DNA of 64,000 nt from Phoma sp. XZ068 (lineage: Eukaryota > Ascomycota > Dothideomycetes > Pleosporales > Didymellaceae). The DNA lies in contig ML240445.1 of the NCBI GenBank assembly GCA_004835665.1, positions 868,001 through 932,000 of the forward strand, read 5' to 3'. This document shows, piece by piece, positions 45,451-58,604 of this stretch (its first letter is position 1; each line of letters begins with the position of its first letter). The notes below the pieces were generated by a model. The model was not told the origin of the DNA. It was given only the letters and a program-made list of their open reading frames with translations, and ran no database searches. Both the position numbers and the translations under genes were made by a program.

Positions 45451-48400
45451 CATCTCGACATGCAGGCCGTGCTAAACACTAGCGTGATGCAGCGGCCTGC
45501 AAGGATCCTGGTCGCGGCGATCGCCCAGGGCCTGACGAGGAGACCCGCCGCGAGCGACCTGCACGTCCAGGGAGCGCCTGTGTTTGTCTAAAGGCGGCAC
45601 GGCACTCGACGCCGTGCAGCAGCAGGCAGCGCGCGGAGACGAGCGCGTCCAGCTCGCAGCGACGCCAGAACGCCGTGTGGCACCGTTCGAGAGTGGATGT
45701 CGGTACCCAAGAACAGCGGTAAGAATTGCCAGCATCCAGCGTCGCGACACGGACACCGGCCGCACTAGCATATGGTGGATTTTCCGATCGATGATGGGAG
45801 AGCAGCATTCAGGGAACAGACAGCGAACCGGGCAGTGAGCCCGCGATGGCAGGGCACCAATGCGACACACGCTGACTTGTTGCCAGCTCACGCGCCCGCC
45901 CCAAAGTACTGTGCCAAATTAGGCGCACGCAGGGCGCTCCATTCACTGCCATAGCACGGAGCTTGCGGTCGCAGCAGCACGCAGGCCATGCTCCTCGTCT
46001 TGGCGCAGGCCGCCGCCAGATGCGGAGTAAGCGTGGTGGTGCAGAATGTGGAAACTTTCAGGTAGCACCAGGCCCAGCGCGCCACACGCCTCGCTGAGCA
46101 TCACTGGCGGGTTGTCACACCGAGGCGTCTGCAGGCTGCCCGGGGAGGCACACGGGCGAACGTTGCGATGTCTGATGTCATGCGAGATCAGGGTCTTGCA
46201 ACGACAGGACCCCTGTCACAGCCTTGTTGCTGCTCTCCGCGAACGGCAAAACGCTGGCCAGTGCACTTCCCTAGCCCATCGAGAATATTGGGGGCGATCG
46301 GGAAAACGACCAACGGCGGCGACGTCACGCCCCACTTGGCTCCCCTCTCCGTCGACTTCAGCCACATAAACCCTGCTGCGGTGCCTGTTCTGAAGGGTCC
46401 AGAACCCCAATCCACGCGGACCTCAAACGCTGCCACAGACGATGACTTGGATGATCGAGATTTGTTTTGCGATCGTCACTCTCTTCGGTCCATGCGACCG
46501 CGTAGTCACTATGGCATGCCCACTTGGCAGCACACCGGTCCTTGTTGCTGCCTCATCTCGATTTGAAGACCCTTTTCTCCCCATCGCGTGCCCTTCCAAG
46601 GCATGATAGCCAGGAACACGCCGAGAAGAGCCCTGCCCTGCATTCCCGACGCATCCGATGTTCTCTTTTAGAAAAGCCCCGCGACCGATCCGGCAATGAT
46701 GTCACAGGATCCACCCTATCACGAGTGGAGGAACATGTTCCTGGTTGCTGGACTTGTCGCTGCACCATGCCGCCCTCCACCTTAGCCCCCGTCGGGTACA
46801 GTAGCTCAGCCAAAGTCGGTGCTGTTTGATCAACACCGTGCGTACGCACCGGTACAAGGCAGCCATCAAGGAAAGCAAACGACACTGTCCTGAACGGGGC
46901 AGTTATCTCCTATTCCCCGAGGGACTGATTCACGTACCCAGCACCAAAGTGAGATAGGCTGTTTGTTAGCACTGCAAACCTATTCGAAGGAAGCTTCAAA
47001 AACAGAGGTACCAAAGTTGAGCAGTCCCGGGCCACTCAAGCCATGATGGGTATCAACATCAAACAATTTCAAGACCCCGCACCTGTTGGCGACGAAGCCA
47101 GTTTCAGCACGTTCCCGCATGCCCTTCCCCCAAAAGCCATGTCACGTTCGTGGTGTGTCCACAAGCTCAATTCCGCAGATCTGGTAATAGCGGCTGATCG
47201 TAAAGCCATTGGCCCGATGGATTGAGGCTCTGCGAGCCCTTAAGTCCCCTGAGTTGAGCCTTGCCTCGAAACGACGCCCGTCACAGGGCTGGAGATGTCG
47301 CAGTCCACCCATTTTCAAGTCGATCTACAGCCAAAGCCTCCTGCTCGGATATTTTGCAGAAATATCTCTACCCCTCACACCCTCGTGTTGTATCGAGCTT
47401 ACCGACATCAACCTATCTCTCTGCTGGCATTGGTTTAATGTGGCTTGTAACGATCGGTGGTTGGCAGCGGACGACCATGCCCAAAGCATCTTCAACCACC
47501 TGATCACTTGACAATTATTACCAGCTTTCACTGCGAACAGGTACAATGACAAGTCGCACGCGCGAGAATTCGCCCATCGCCTACGGATATGGCTTCCGAC
47601 CTCCGCGACGCAACTGTACCCTGCAGCATCGCTGTGGATATACCTTGCTCCTCAAAATCACCTGCCACGATGGCGCTCTTTCAGGCAATGCAGGTCTGCA
47701 CTACCAAAAGTTTATCCTCTGATATGCTTTAGCCTCAAGCTCAACCGTTCATCTCCCAGCCGCGGGCACACGGCTGTAACTCCGCCCGGCAGCTATCGTG
47801 AAGCTGCATTATGCACCTCTCATGCCGCTTGGCAACGCCCGCTCGTGCAATCTAGCTGCTTCCCGCTCAGCAAAACAGTTCAGGCCTACCGGGCAACGCC
47901 GCCACGACTAGACAGCATCCGACAACCTTGAGTCTCACCCAACGGCCGGCTCGGATAGCGTTCGAGCAATCCTAGGTCGAACTCTATTGCACATTTACGC
48001 CCATTTCGACAAGCATTATTGTCTGAGGAGCGATCACCCGTTCTACTGTACAGCAAAACTAATCCTCACACTCCCCAAATGGCAATCACTCGCAGTGTCA
48101 AAATGATGTCATGAATCGTGGGATTGTAACATATCCACTTTGACAATAGACCCACACGAGTCAGCGCGAAAATAATGCCGACTTTTAAGTGCAGGGTGAG
48201 TTCCATTGATTTCTGATTTTTAAACAGGGACTGCGTCCAACCGACAAAGCCCCTTCGGTCTTGTCGGATACCCGTTTCTATCGTCGAACGCTGGCATTAA
48301 GCGAGAGAGTTACGGTTTGCTAGGAACGTTCGCCCATCCAATCAATCAACATGACGCGTAAGGCCATCCCCGCTAGAGGCACTGCACGTCAGCTGCACGT

Positions 48401-51400
48401 TCAGGAACTGCCCCGCATCTCAGACCCTTTTTTGGTATTGCCAATCAGGGTCTCGACAAAGAAGACCCTTACAAAACATTTGCAATTCGAATAGCACAAA
48501 GTCTGGGACTTCTATTCACATCACGGCTAGCATGGAGAATTTACTGACAGTAATAAAAGTCTCTGCACTTTGTTCCCTGTCGATGCGCCAGCTGCTGAAA
48601 GTTTTACAACTTTCTTACATCATGGTGGAGACAACCGTCACGCGAAAAAGCCCACCTGGTTTGTTTGTCAGGGTCCAGACTCCCTTAGTCACGCTTGTCA
48701 ACATCACAGATTGAACTTCAGCTTCAAATTGAAATGCGCTTGCGCGACGGGAAACCTCTGAACTCAAACGAGCCGTTCGCTCAGCCCACCGCCGTTGCTG
48801 CATTGAGAGTGAAACCAGGGATCTTGCCACAAGCGACACGACTGCGTTCATTCGCTAACTCAGCAGGAGCTACGCTGCACTAATCATCAGCCAGTACCTC
48901 TACGGGAATTCGGTAACGGTTCTGCAGGCCGCAAACCACGTCCAACGCTCGCTGCACGCCTCTCATTATGTTACATAGTAAGCGCCAAATGCACCATCCG
49001 ATCCCCCGTTCCACTCTTTCATCAAGCTCCACGTGGAATCAATGCGGACGCGCATTGCCGGTTGCGTCTTGTAGATCATCCAAACTCTCATTCCCCTTCA
49101 CCTCCCCTCCCGGTGCTTCTTCCGGTTGGACATCAATGCCTGTTTATTGCACTTTGCGCCATTGAATGTGCCCTTATTCAATGCGGAAAGATTGCTCCGC
49201 GATCTTCATGCTCTCTGCCTTCAAGCATTCTCACAGACTTTACGCTAAGCATGCGTTTTCCCAACGACATTGTGGGTCTGGCTGACGTCCCTGTCTACAA
49301 GCGGTATCCCTAGTTGTTTCCGGCCCCTTCGGCACTACTATGTACACACCGAGAGGCGGGGAATCCTTCACGCACCCGATCGCTCCGAATGCGACCTGTT
49401 TTTCAACGCTTCCGCCTTGGAAAATGGTCCGATGTCACAGTGATGTGCTTGATATTGCGGTACAGTGGACTACTGCTAGTTCCGGCACTTGAACAGGTGC
49501 ATTCCAAGTACTTCAACGAGGCTGAGGCGCTTCACGTTTAGCACACGTGTACATATGCGCTTTCTGAGGCGCCGTGTAGTCTACTCGTGTAGTCTACCGT
49601 AATGCAAGATCAAGCAGCTTACTGTGACCAGGCGAAGGGCTAGTTACCGATCTGGACGTACTCTGAACGGTTAGCATTATTGCACCGGTCTCATGCAAAT
49701 ACAACTGTTCATCATATCTGCAAGTTGATATTGCTACAGGGAATTGAGCCTCACCGATGATGAGAAAGCTTCAGTAAGGATCTACACTCATCGCCCTGGC
49801 CAAGAAGCCATACCCAGTCTGGGGAAGCTTCCCTTACGCCCCGCATGGTGAGATTGCAAGCAAGTTTGGTACTCCTTCACCCAATGAGAACCGGCCCTTC
49901 CGAGTAGCCTATCACGCGAACCTTCAGGAGCAGTCAAACACAACCGACGAACAGGGGTTCACCGAAGCGTGCCAGCCAAGATATCGCTTGATCCCTGAGT
50001 CGAGACGTTGTCGGCTTCAAGCCTCATCAACAACAAGCAAGGTCAACCCTCCAGCCTTCGCATTCGCACTCTATGACAATCGACTTCCATTTCCCGTTAA
50101 TACTCCGCGGGTAAATGCTGCCGATTGAACCACACTATGGACGCCTCACCAGCCGCTCCCTGAGTGGCACCATCCAGACTGGGTCTATCCCTCAGCCTCG
50201 CAGCATTCACTACCCGACGACGACCGGACTGTCAATGGGCCGGCCGGCACTTCCCTAGGCCCACTGTCGCCAGCGCTTTCGTGGTTCCCAGGGCCATTCG
50301 CGGCTCGGTTGCATCGAGCGTAACGCTGTACCAAAGATGAACCGCCGAGATCTCAGCCGCTAAATGGCGAACATTACCGTTACCGCCACATGTACCGCGT
50401 CTACACCTCACCCTGGCCAAACGGTACGGGGAACCAGCTCCCATAGCCGCTGGCCTCGAAGCGATACGCGATCTGAACTGCCCCTCATCAGTAGTCATTA
50501 GCCTTGTAAGGTTTGTTGAGGCTGGATACTTCCGGGTAGATGCATGTTCAGCTGAGGATGAGCCAGGGTCAAGTTTGACAGTCGGTATAGCAGGTTTTCA
50601 GGGTGTCTGGCATACCTCGACTCTTACAGCGTGCTGTTACAATGTAGGCAAGCATTGTTCCTCTTTTCAAGGTCGCTATCTTACTTCGTTTGCGTGGTAA
50701 GCGCAATCAGATGTTTTCGAGAGGTATCGGAAAGCCCGTCGTGTTTGAATTATATTGCTTCTACTCGGTGTAGTACGAAGAATGCTGCGATTCAAGGTAT
50801 CAGTCGATGTCTACTGCGGTGAATTTGAACAGATAGGAGAGTTCTGAAGCATCCAAGATCCTCCCTTCTTTCTCCAGTGACATCTTGACTATACTGTCCA
50901 GTCAATAGAGCCACAACTTTCCATACGAAAAGACTGTAGATATCCTTCCTCATTGTCGTCCTCTCCTCAAGTCATCCCTTGAAAGTTCTTCCAGGCACCT
51001 CTACACAACTGTACACAAGGCAAGAATAAGTAGATGCTAACACACACTTGCAAGCCCTGACCTCAATGCCCCAAGATACACTCATTGAAGGGGATGATCG
51101 ATCGCCTTTCTTTGATCGAAAGTCCATGCCCCCCCCCCCCCCCCCATCGCGACTCGAGAATGTACTTTGCTCTGTGGTCGTTCCGCGCCATATGCTCCGT
51201 TGCAAGATTAAAATTCAGTCAGCTCACAGGCCCTGAACCTCGTCTCATATCTTAGGAGCCTGACAAGACGATTACAATCCTCGAATCCTACATTCGTCCA
51301 TGATTTCATATCTGCCGTTATTGACCACAGTATAGCAATTTACACATTCGCCTTGCTGGGCGACAGTTCGCTACTTGAATTAAAAATCCCATCATCGATG

Positions 51401-52503
51401 TAAGAGCTTCCAAATATCATGTTTCCACAATATAGCCATTCTCAGATACCATCGCTCTCATTCAGATAGGTTCTCTCTTCCGCCAAACACGCGCTGCACC
51501 GAACCCACCATGCACAACCTCCTAACACCGCAGTACATTTAGATCCAAACACCAACCTTACCAATGCCCTGCCTTACAATAACATTGAACCAAGAGAGCT
51601 GCTGTACGACTCCCACGGATCTACTCCTCCCTCACCAGCAGCCGAAATGCTTCCCGTCCACCTCATCCCAGAGCGCTCCAAACACTGCCAAGCATTCCTA
51701 GATGTGTCTGGTTTCATTCCAACAGGTCAGGTTCTGCTCGTTCTGTTATGCACTAATTATTCATTTTGCTCTTTCTGTCATGCAGTTTCCGTTTCACGCC
51801 TTCGGTTCCACGCTTTCCTTTTTGCTTTTTCGACTGACTGCCCGCTTTCCCCAGCTGGTATTTGGTGCTTGCTACGCCCTTGTCTCCATACAGCTCTGTT
51901 GCTGACGACTTTGACGTGGAGCGAGGCTTGGGGAGTTGTATTCCGTATGGCTGAATTTAATGACTGGAGGCGCGAATAATATAACTCTTACGCGAGTTGA
52001 ATCGTTGTCTGCTTCGTGTTGATAGATGTACTTTCTTGTTCGAGGGGTTCACCGGGCTTGCTAGGATATCCATGATTGTGTAGAGGTGTTGGCTGTGGCC
52101 TGTCAATGACTGATGTGTCTATTGCTGTGCCTGCCACTGTTTCCGTGTCCTATCCGCTGTGTAGGATAATAGTTCGTCTTCAATCTTGATGTTTGATGGT
52201 TTCCAAAGTCGGATGTGTAAGTATTCAACCAAGCCCAGGCGCTCAAAACGATCATGATTAACTGCCGCCATGCAGCGGTCTCGTAGTCACGGGTACATTT
52301 GAATCTCTTACGATGTTGAGTGGTGAATGCAACGTAAAATGTGTTTGTCTAAAGGTTGCCATTACAAGAGCAAAGGATATCTACATGAAGTCGCCCAGAA
52401 GCATGCAATAAACTCCATGAACGTCCCGATGCGCCTGTCATCATAGCCTAACGCCCGTTCCGGCTGGCTCCACAGGTGTCCTATACATATCCAGTAATTA
52501 CAT
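45451..52503. other. Gene-poor region of about 7 kb
   Basis: No gene could be supported. It contains a 17-base C homopolymer (51129-51145), a 13-base tandem duplication (49573-49598), a 7 bp-stem hairpin (48241-48267), and at 51647-51979 a 110-codon open frame containing an intron-like segment, which is listed among the findings. No transposon domains, LTRs or long repeats were seen. Confidence 0.5.
51129..51145 (+). repeat. C17 homopolymer tract
   Basis: Seventeen consecutive C residues occur in non-coding sequence. Such a tract is prone to length variation and to sequencing error. Confidence 0.9.
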
Positions 52504-55201
52504 CTACTCGCTGTCGTCCCCGATGAGTTTTGCGTAATCCTCCGCGGAAGCAAAGGTGGGGAGCTGCTTGAGCTTCCTCTTCTTCTTCTTCCTGCCATCT
52601 TTGCCGTCATCGCCTTCTGCGTCATCGCCCATGTCGAGGTCAACGGGAATGTCGTCCTCGTCGTCCATGAAAGCATCTTCATCGTCGAGGTCGAAATTCT
52701 CAAAGTCGTCGTCATCATCGTCGGCAGGCGCAGGGGCTTCTTCCTCGTCATCACTGCCGAGATTGAGTTCGACACCAGCGTCCATGGTGACGCCGCCTTC
52801 GGCATCGGAGTCGCTCATCATGTCGTCCATGTCGATGTCGCTGAAGTCGTCGTCGCCGCCGTCGCCCTCGACCTCTGGTCGCGACTTGACAAGCGCCTTC
52901 CAGATCTCATCTTCGCCGCTCTCGTCGTCGCTGTCGTCCGCGTCCTTCTTGCTCTTCTTCTTCGCCTTCTTGTCGGCCTGCTTGGCTTTGCCGGCCTTTT
53001 CGAAGTAGGTGTGGAAGAAGACTTCGTCGTCGCGCACGTCGTCGACCTTCTTGCGCCAGAAGGACTCGGAGTTGAGCGGGTCGTGGGTGCGATCCCCGTC
53101 GCGTGCTGTGATGAGGTAGTCGGCCGCCTTGGAGGTGCCGGACATAGGTTGCATGATGGAGGAGCCATGTACGCCTTGTGCTTTGGTCTTTGCGTTGCGG
53201 AAAGAGAACTTGTCAAGGAAGTTCATCAGAGTGTAGATCGTTGGATCAGGCTTCTCCTTGATGAGTTCCTGGTTGACAATCTTGGATGCAAGGACATGCA
53301 CTGAAGGGTGATAATGTGCCTGGAGTGGTAGCAACTCCCACAAACACGATAGATCGGCTTGAGCGTACTCAGGATCTCGTTTTCGAGCGTCGTAAGCAGG
53401 CTTAGCAGGCTTCTTCTCGTCCACCTTCTCCTCACCATCCTCCGGTACGTCCTCGAAGTGCTCGTCCTCACCATCATCGACGTTGTCTTCAGGCGTCGAT
53501 AGCATAGCTTTGATGCTAGGGAAAGTCGTGATGAGTTCGTTGACGAGGTAAAGAACACCGCAAATGAAAGGAGGTTCGTGCATGTGAATGATCTGAAGTA
53601 AGCGCTTGACAAATGCTTTGACGCGCTTGATGCTGGTATCCGCTTTGAGTGACCGGTAAAGAAGGTTGAGGTACATAATGTGCTTGGAAGTCGTAATAAG
53701 GCGAGGATCGAGGAGAGATTCGTACAGTGTCCGGTAGAATCGGTCGGTGGAGATGTTCTTGGTGACGGAGATTTGTTGAATAAGGGTCATGGCTTGGATG
53801 CCAGTGTTGAAGTTGGAAGAGTGCGTGACCTGGTAGATGGTGTTGAGTTGTTCCTCGAAGTTGGCATCGTCAGTCTTGGCGAAGGGGAAAGCGCGGTTGA
53901 CGCCTGTAAGGATGGCAGAGATCAACTTTTCTCTCGACTCGTCCGCGACCTTGAATGCCATCGTAGCGTCCTTCTCAGCCTTCTTCTTCGCCATCTTTCC
54001 GGGTAGGGCTCCGCCACCTTGGACTTCGCCCTTCTTGTTGAGTACTGCAATCTTCTTCTCCTCCTTCTCGTGATCCTTCTGTTTCTTGAGCAGGCCAAGG
54101 AAGATGCTGAAGTAGATCTCCAGCAGCTTGTTGGCGACTTCTTGCTCCTTCACGCTAAGGACGGTCTGGTTGAGGGTAATGACAGCGTAGTACTTGGCGT
54201 GTGCGCTCTGATTTGGCCGGAAGATGAGGTCTGATTCGATGGAGTTGATGATGACGCTCTTCATCAACGGATGAGTGATCTGTAGCTGGAGGAGCAGATA
54301 CGAGGCGCGCGACGACACTTTCTTCTCTTTGTCTCCAAGCTTGTTGATGAGCAGCCTGAGCAAGTTCTCTTCTTGTTCTGGCTTCTCCTTCAGAAGCTCC
54401 CAGACAAAGGTCACGGCGCGGTTTCGCGAATACTCGACTTCGTCGTTGGTCCAGCCCTCAATGATCTTGAGCATCTCAAAGTATTGCTTCTTCAGCCAGT
54501 CCTCGTACGACCACGAAATCAAGTGGATCTTCTGCAGCTCGCCAGGTAGCTTCTCGCCGTACTTCCAGTGCATGTTCTTTCCTTGCAGCGCGCTCAGTAG
54601 ACCTGGCTGTCGTGCAAAAGCCTTTAGCTTCCTGTCCGGCGGCAGCAAAACACCTTGTCCAAGCAAATCCTTCAGCGCAGCCAAAGCCATCATCGCAGCG
54701 CTCCTGCTCTTCTTGCGCGACAATCCCAGCAGCTGATCGAAAGCCTTGGTGGTGTGCAGCGGTGACTCCTGAACCAACAGTGTCAAGGCAGAGACCTTGT
54801 CCTCCATTGTACCAGATGACATGATGGTCGACATGAACTTGTGCGACGCATCCTTGGACATGTGAGAGGCGGCATACTCGATTGTCTCGGCTTCCAAAAG
54901 CTCATCGGCGTAGGCGTGGAGGTCATCGAGGATGTATTTCGGGGGGATTGTAGGGTTCTCGACAATAGGAAGCTGCGGCAGTTCGACGGTATGCCACTCT
55001 GGCTGCACCTTGAATATCTGGCGCATATGTTAGCTAGTAATCTCCTACACATCGCGAACATGTGCTCACCAATGCTGCGCGCTTCTTCCCGCCATCTCCA
55101 CCCTTGCGCGCATCCTTCCTGTCATTCTTCACCCGGTCCTGGCCCGGAGGCGGCTTGGTGAAGCCATCCTTAGTCTCAGCATGGGTCCGCTTCTTCCCCA
55201 T
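52504..55201 (-). CDS. MAK21: Noc1/Mak21, 60S ribosome biogenesis factor (CBF domain)
   Basis: Noc1/Mak21 acts with Noc2 in early pre-60S assembly and nucleolar export. Exons are 55201-55070 and 55017-52504 (52 bp intron, TTG|GTGAGC..GCTAAC..GCCAG|ATA), giving 881 residues. The first exon is Lys/Arg-rich (MGKKRTHAETKDG). HEAT-like helices follow (EDKVSALTLLVQESP, KKSRSAAMMALAALKDLL), then the CBF region (FYRTLYESLLDPRL, LLYRSLKADTSIKRVKAFVK, ICGVLYLVNELI, ADLSCLWELLPLQAHYHPSV). The C-terminus is very acidic (Asp/Glu runs) with Lys tracts and ends AKLIGDDSE. The divergent neighbour is TRP4. Confidence 0.95.
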
Positions 55202-55649
55202 TTGAGTTGTTCGGCGTCGCGGCGGGTATCGCTGCAAGGTCTATCAGAGAGGATTCTCTGACACGTCTTGACCTTGAACACGCCGTTTGCGACAGTCGCG
55301 TAGTTCGAAATTTGAGACGCGCACGGACGCACGGTGAATCATTTCGCCTCGCGTCCGGCGCGCTAGCTTGGCCAGGCCTAGCGTGGCCCTGCATCGAGCG
55401 TTCATTACGGAACTCAATGGGATCTCCGGATTAGTGAGTCAACACGGCGGAGGTCAACAAGTACTTGAAAGGGATTCTACCTGCTTTCTACACGACAATT
55501 GAACGTTATCTGACGTCAATTGACTTTCGTGTCCGGCCACTACTGCACTGCCCAAATACCCCTCCATCGACCCCGCGGAACCGCTCTGGTCCCTGCAGTA
55601 TCTGCTTAGGTAAAGCGCCAGGAAGGATCAAGACAAGACAATAGCAAAC
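55202..55649. promoter_or_regulatory. Divergent promoter of MAK21 and TRP4 with Gcn4/Cpc1-type and CRE sites
   Basis: A perfect TGAGTCA at 55435-55441 lies 209 bp upstream of the TRP4 ATG. This is the core site of the general amino-acid-control activator Gcn4/CpcA, which is known to act on tryptophan genes. A perfect palindromic TGACGTCA at 55511-55518 (CRE/bZIP site) lies 132 bp upstream. Both are exact sequence matches. Their use is inferred. Confidence 0.65.
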
Positions 55650-56982
55650 ATGGCCTCCACAGTATCCACAGCCCAGGACGAAGATCCCAAGGTCTCAATT
55701 ACACCACTTCTCAAAAGACTCTGGCATGAAACATCATCGACGAAACCTACCGCGGACGAGATCGCCTCCGCTCTTTCCTTGATCTTCACAAACAGCCTAT
55801 CAGAGGTCCAGACTGGAGCTTTGTTGACATGTCTCCATTTCACGGACGAAGACAGACAGGCTGAGGTTCTTGCCAAATGTTCCAAGGCTATGCGAGACTT
55901 CTCGACCAAGATCGACTTCGAGGCGCTCAATCAAGTGCTCCAGAAACGTGGAAGAAAGGAGGGTAACTACCACGGAGGTCTAGTATGTAATCTCGTCTTG
56001 CAGTTTGATTGTAATTATTTAAACCGTTATTTTTAAATTGCATCAAACACTTTTCGACACAGACTGATCATCGATCCAGGTTGACATCGTTGGCACTGGA
56101 GGTGATTCACACAACACCTTCAACATCTCAACAACATCCTCTATCCTTGCCAGTGCCCTCTTAATGGTCGCAAAGCATGGTAACAAGGCATCAACATCAC
56201 GTTCCGGATCAGCAGATCTTTTGGCTTGTGCCCCACCCAAGGCTCCAATAATCACTGCGGTTGCACCTAGGACCATCAATGAAGTCTACTCCGAGACCAA
56301 TTACGCCTTCTTGTATGCGCCAATCTTCCATCCGGGCGCGAGACACGCTGCCTCGATCCGCAAGCAGCTCGGCTGGCGCACTATCTTCAACCTTCTCGGA
56401 CCTCTCGCAAATCCCCTGCACGACCAGATCGAGGCGCGAGTCCTCGGAGTAGCCCGCAAAGAGATTGCCCCTGATTTCGCTGAGGCACTCCGTCAATCTG
56501 GCGCAAGGAAAGCTCTGGTCATGTGTGGTGACGAGGAGCTAGATGAGCTCTCGTGTGCGGGACCAACGCACTGCTGGCGCCTGATTGAAAACACCTCTGG
56601 TGAAGTTGACATCAACTTTTTCAAGCTCACCCCTGAGGACTTCGGGCTACCGACACACCCTCTGAGTGAAGTATCGCCTGGCCAATCGCCGGAGAAGAAC
56701 GCAGAAATCTTGATGAAGATCTTGACTGGCGAGGTCTCGCCTGACGATCCGATCTTACACTTTGTGTACATCAACACAGCTGCTTTGCTCGTCATTAGTG
56801 GTATCTGCGACGCAGACACAAGCAACATGGGCGAAGGAGACGATGGAAATGTCATCAAGGAGGTTGGCCCTGGCGGCGGACGCTGGAAAGAAGGTGTCCG
56901 TAGAGCGAAGTGGGCCATCTCGAGTGGAGAGGCGTACAGGCAGTGGCAGGGCTTCGTCGAGGTTACCAACAAGGTTGCCTAG
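55650..56982 (+). CDS. TRP4: Anthranilate phosphoribosyltransferase
   Basis: TRP4 transfers phosphoribose from PRPP to anthranilate in the second step of the tryptophan branch. Exons are 55650-55982 and 56080-56982 (97 bp intron, GTATGT..ATCCAG), giving 411 residues. The PRPP-binding VDIVGTGGDSHNTFNIST begins right after the splice (GTGGD at 116-120). KHGNK (143-147), the substrate-region ASIRKQLGWRTIFNLLGPLA and the family's LGVARKE are present. The C-terminus carries a Gly-rich insert typical of fungal members. The KHGNKASTSRSGSADLL segment shows the normal active-site Arg/Ser pattern. The upstream TGAGTCA fits general amino-acid control. Confidence 0.95.
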
Positions 56983-57558
56983 AATCTTTCCACGATCTTA
57001 TACATACATCTCTTCAAAGGAAATCCTATTCTCAAACCCAAGCGCCTACTTATACAAGATCTCTTCATCTTCCAGCTAAATCCTTTCCAGAATGAAACTC
57101 CTACAGCCACACCTGATGCTATCCCAAGGCTTAGCCTAACTAGAGAAGTAGTTCTTGAATTTGACGAGCTAGTTAGTGCTGGAGACCACTTGTACGGCGG
57201 CAAATGCCTCTTTTTCAGGTTGAGCAGTAGGATTCTGCAAGTCGTTCGAATAAGATGGGCGAGCAACAGCCGGACAAGAAGCAGGTCGTATCATTGTTGG
57301 TAATTGGGTACCAGTCGAGCTGGAATAGCAAGGTTCCAGCGCATATGAAGTATTGTAAAGATTTGGGACAATCATATTAACGTTAAACGCTGTTCCAACG
57401 TCAAACAATCTTTCATGAGTTATGTATATGTACGCGAGTATGTCAAGTTCGTTGGTGAAAGGTCGGGACTCGCGTGTTGTGCCGAGCTTTGGCCGACGAA
57501 TTCATTGAGGCTCTCGGCTAGTGCTAGACCCCTAGAGACCTTCATCAACCTGAATGCG
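56983..57558. other. Intergenic, no gene supported
   Basis: This is the region between TRP4 and the TatD-type gene. A minus-strand frame of 79 codons (57169-57408) has no recognisable character. Confidence 0.55.
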
Positions 57559-58604
57559 ATGGCTGCATCATTGCTTAGTGACTTCCCAACCAAAGCACCT
57601 GCAGCTCCAATACGGAGGCTTCAGTATGCAGACGTACGGCACATCCCTCCCCACAACAATACCTGTCGCTGAGTCATTGAACTCAGGTCGCCGTCACAGC
57701 AACAGCCAAGGACTTCGCAGGCATCTACCGCGGCAAACAATATCATGAGCCTGACTTTTATGCTGTGTTAGATCGTGCCGCAGCTGCGGGCGTTGACAAA
57801 GTCATGCTCACTGGCATGCTGTTATCAGATGTACAAACCAACCTTGACATCGCTAGGAGAAGGAAAGCGCAGTGCAAAGTCACAATTGGTATCCATCCAT
57901 ACCACGCCGCTGAGGCTGATGAAGGAGGCGATCGGTACCACCAGGAGCTTTCACAAGCGATTAATACCACTCTCAAAGAGGAGCCCGCGCTGCTAGCAGC
58001 GATCGGAGAGTTGGGGCTGGACTACGACTACTTGGCCGCTGCTTCGAAGGAAGCCCAGATTCGCGTGTTCAAGAAGCAGCTCGACATGATCGTAGCTGAG
58101 GGCTGGCAGCTACCACTGTTTCTACATTGCAGAGCGTCGTTTGATGACTTTGTTGCAATTCTGACACCCTACCTTGATCGTCTTCCACTGAGGTCTGGGC
58201 TAGTCCACTCTTTCGTTGGCACAGCCTCTCAGATGCAGACGCTTGTTGATCTTGGCCTCGAAGTCAGCGTCAATGGATTCAGTTTCCGCGATCGCGAGAC
58301 TTTGGAGATGGTGCGCGCAATTCCTCTGGAAAAGCTGCAAATCGAGACCGACGCGCCATGGGGCGAGATCCAAGCTTCAAGCGAGGTGTCGAAAGCATAC
58401 CTAAAAAACGCAACAAAGTTACCCTACGCTGCGAAGAAGAAGGACAAGTTTGTCTCAGGCGAGATGGTCAAGGAGAGGAACGAGAGCTGTAAGATGGAAG
58501 TTGTGGCGCTGATTGTTGCAGGGCTGAGGGGTGTAAATGTTGAGGAGGTAGCTGGTGCCGCATATACGAACAGCACCAAGATGTTCTGGGACAGCGCCGA
58601 GTAG
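57559..58604 (+). CDS. TatD-family metal-dependent DNase (TATDN1-like)
   Basis: This TIM-barrel hydrolase acts as a 3'-5' exonuclease/endonuclease linked to DNA degradation and repair. Exons are 57559-57633 and 57687-58604 (53 bp intron, GAC|GTACGG..ACTCAG|GTC), giving 330 residues. Motifs: RRLQYAD|VAVTATAKDFAGI, YRGKQYHEPDF, IGIHPYHA (metal His), AIGELGLDYDYL (Glu), PLFLHCRASF (His), GLVHSFVG (His) and IETDAPWGEI (Asp). The N-terminal metal His pair of bacterial TatD is replaced, as in TATDN1 relatives. An alternative upstream ATG at 57554 is out of frame. Confidence 0.92.

Noticed and set aside
48241..48267. Short inverted repeat CCGACAA...TTGTCGG
   Set aside because: A 7 bp stem with a 13-base loop is expected by chance in tens of kilobases. 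No terminator or ncRNA context.
52556..53008. 150-codon Ser-rich plus-strand frame
   Set aside because: It is antisense to the acidic Asp/Glu tail of MAK21 (GAC/GAG codons read as Ser/Ser on the other strand).
57169..57408. 79-codon minus-strand frame in the TRP4-TatD gap
   Set aside because: It has no domain, signal peptide or splice support and its length is within chance expectation.
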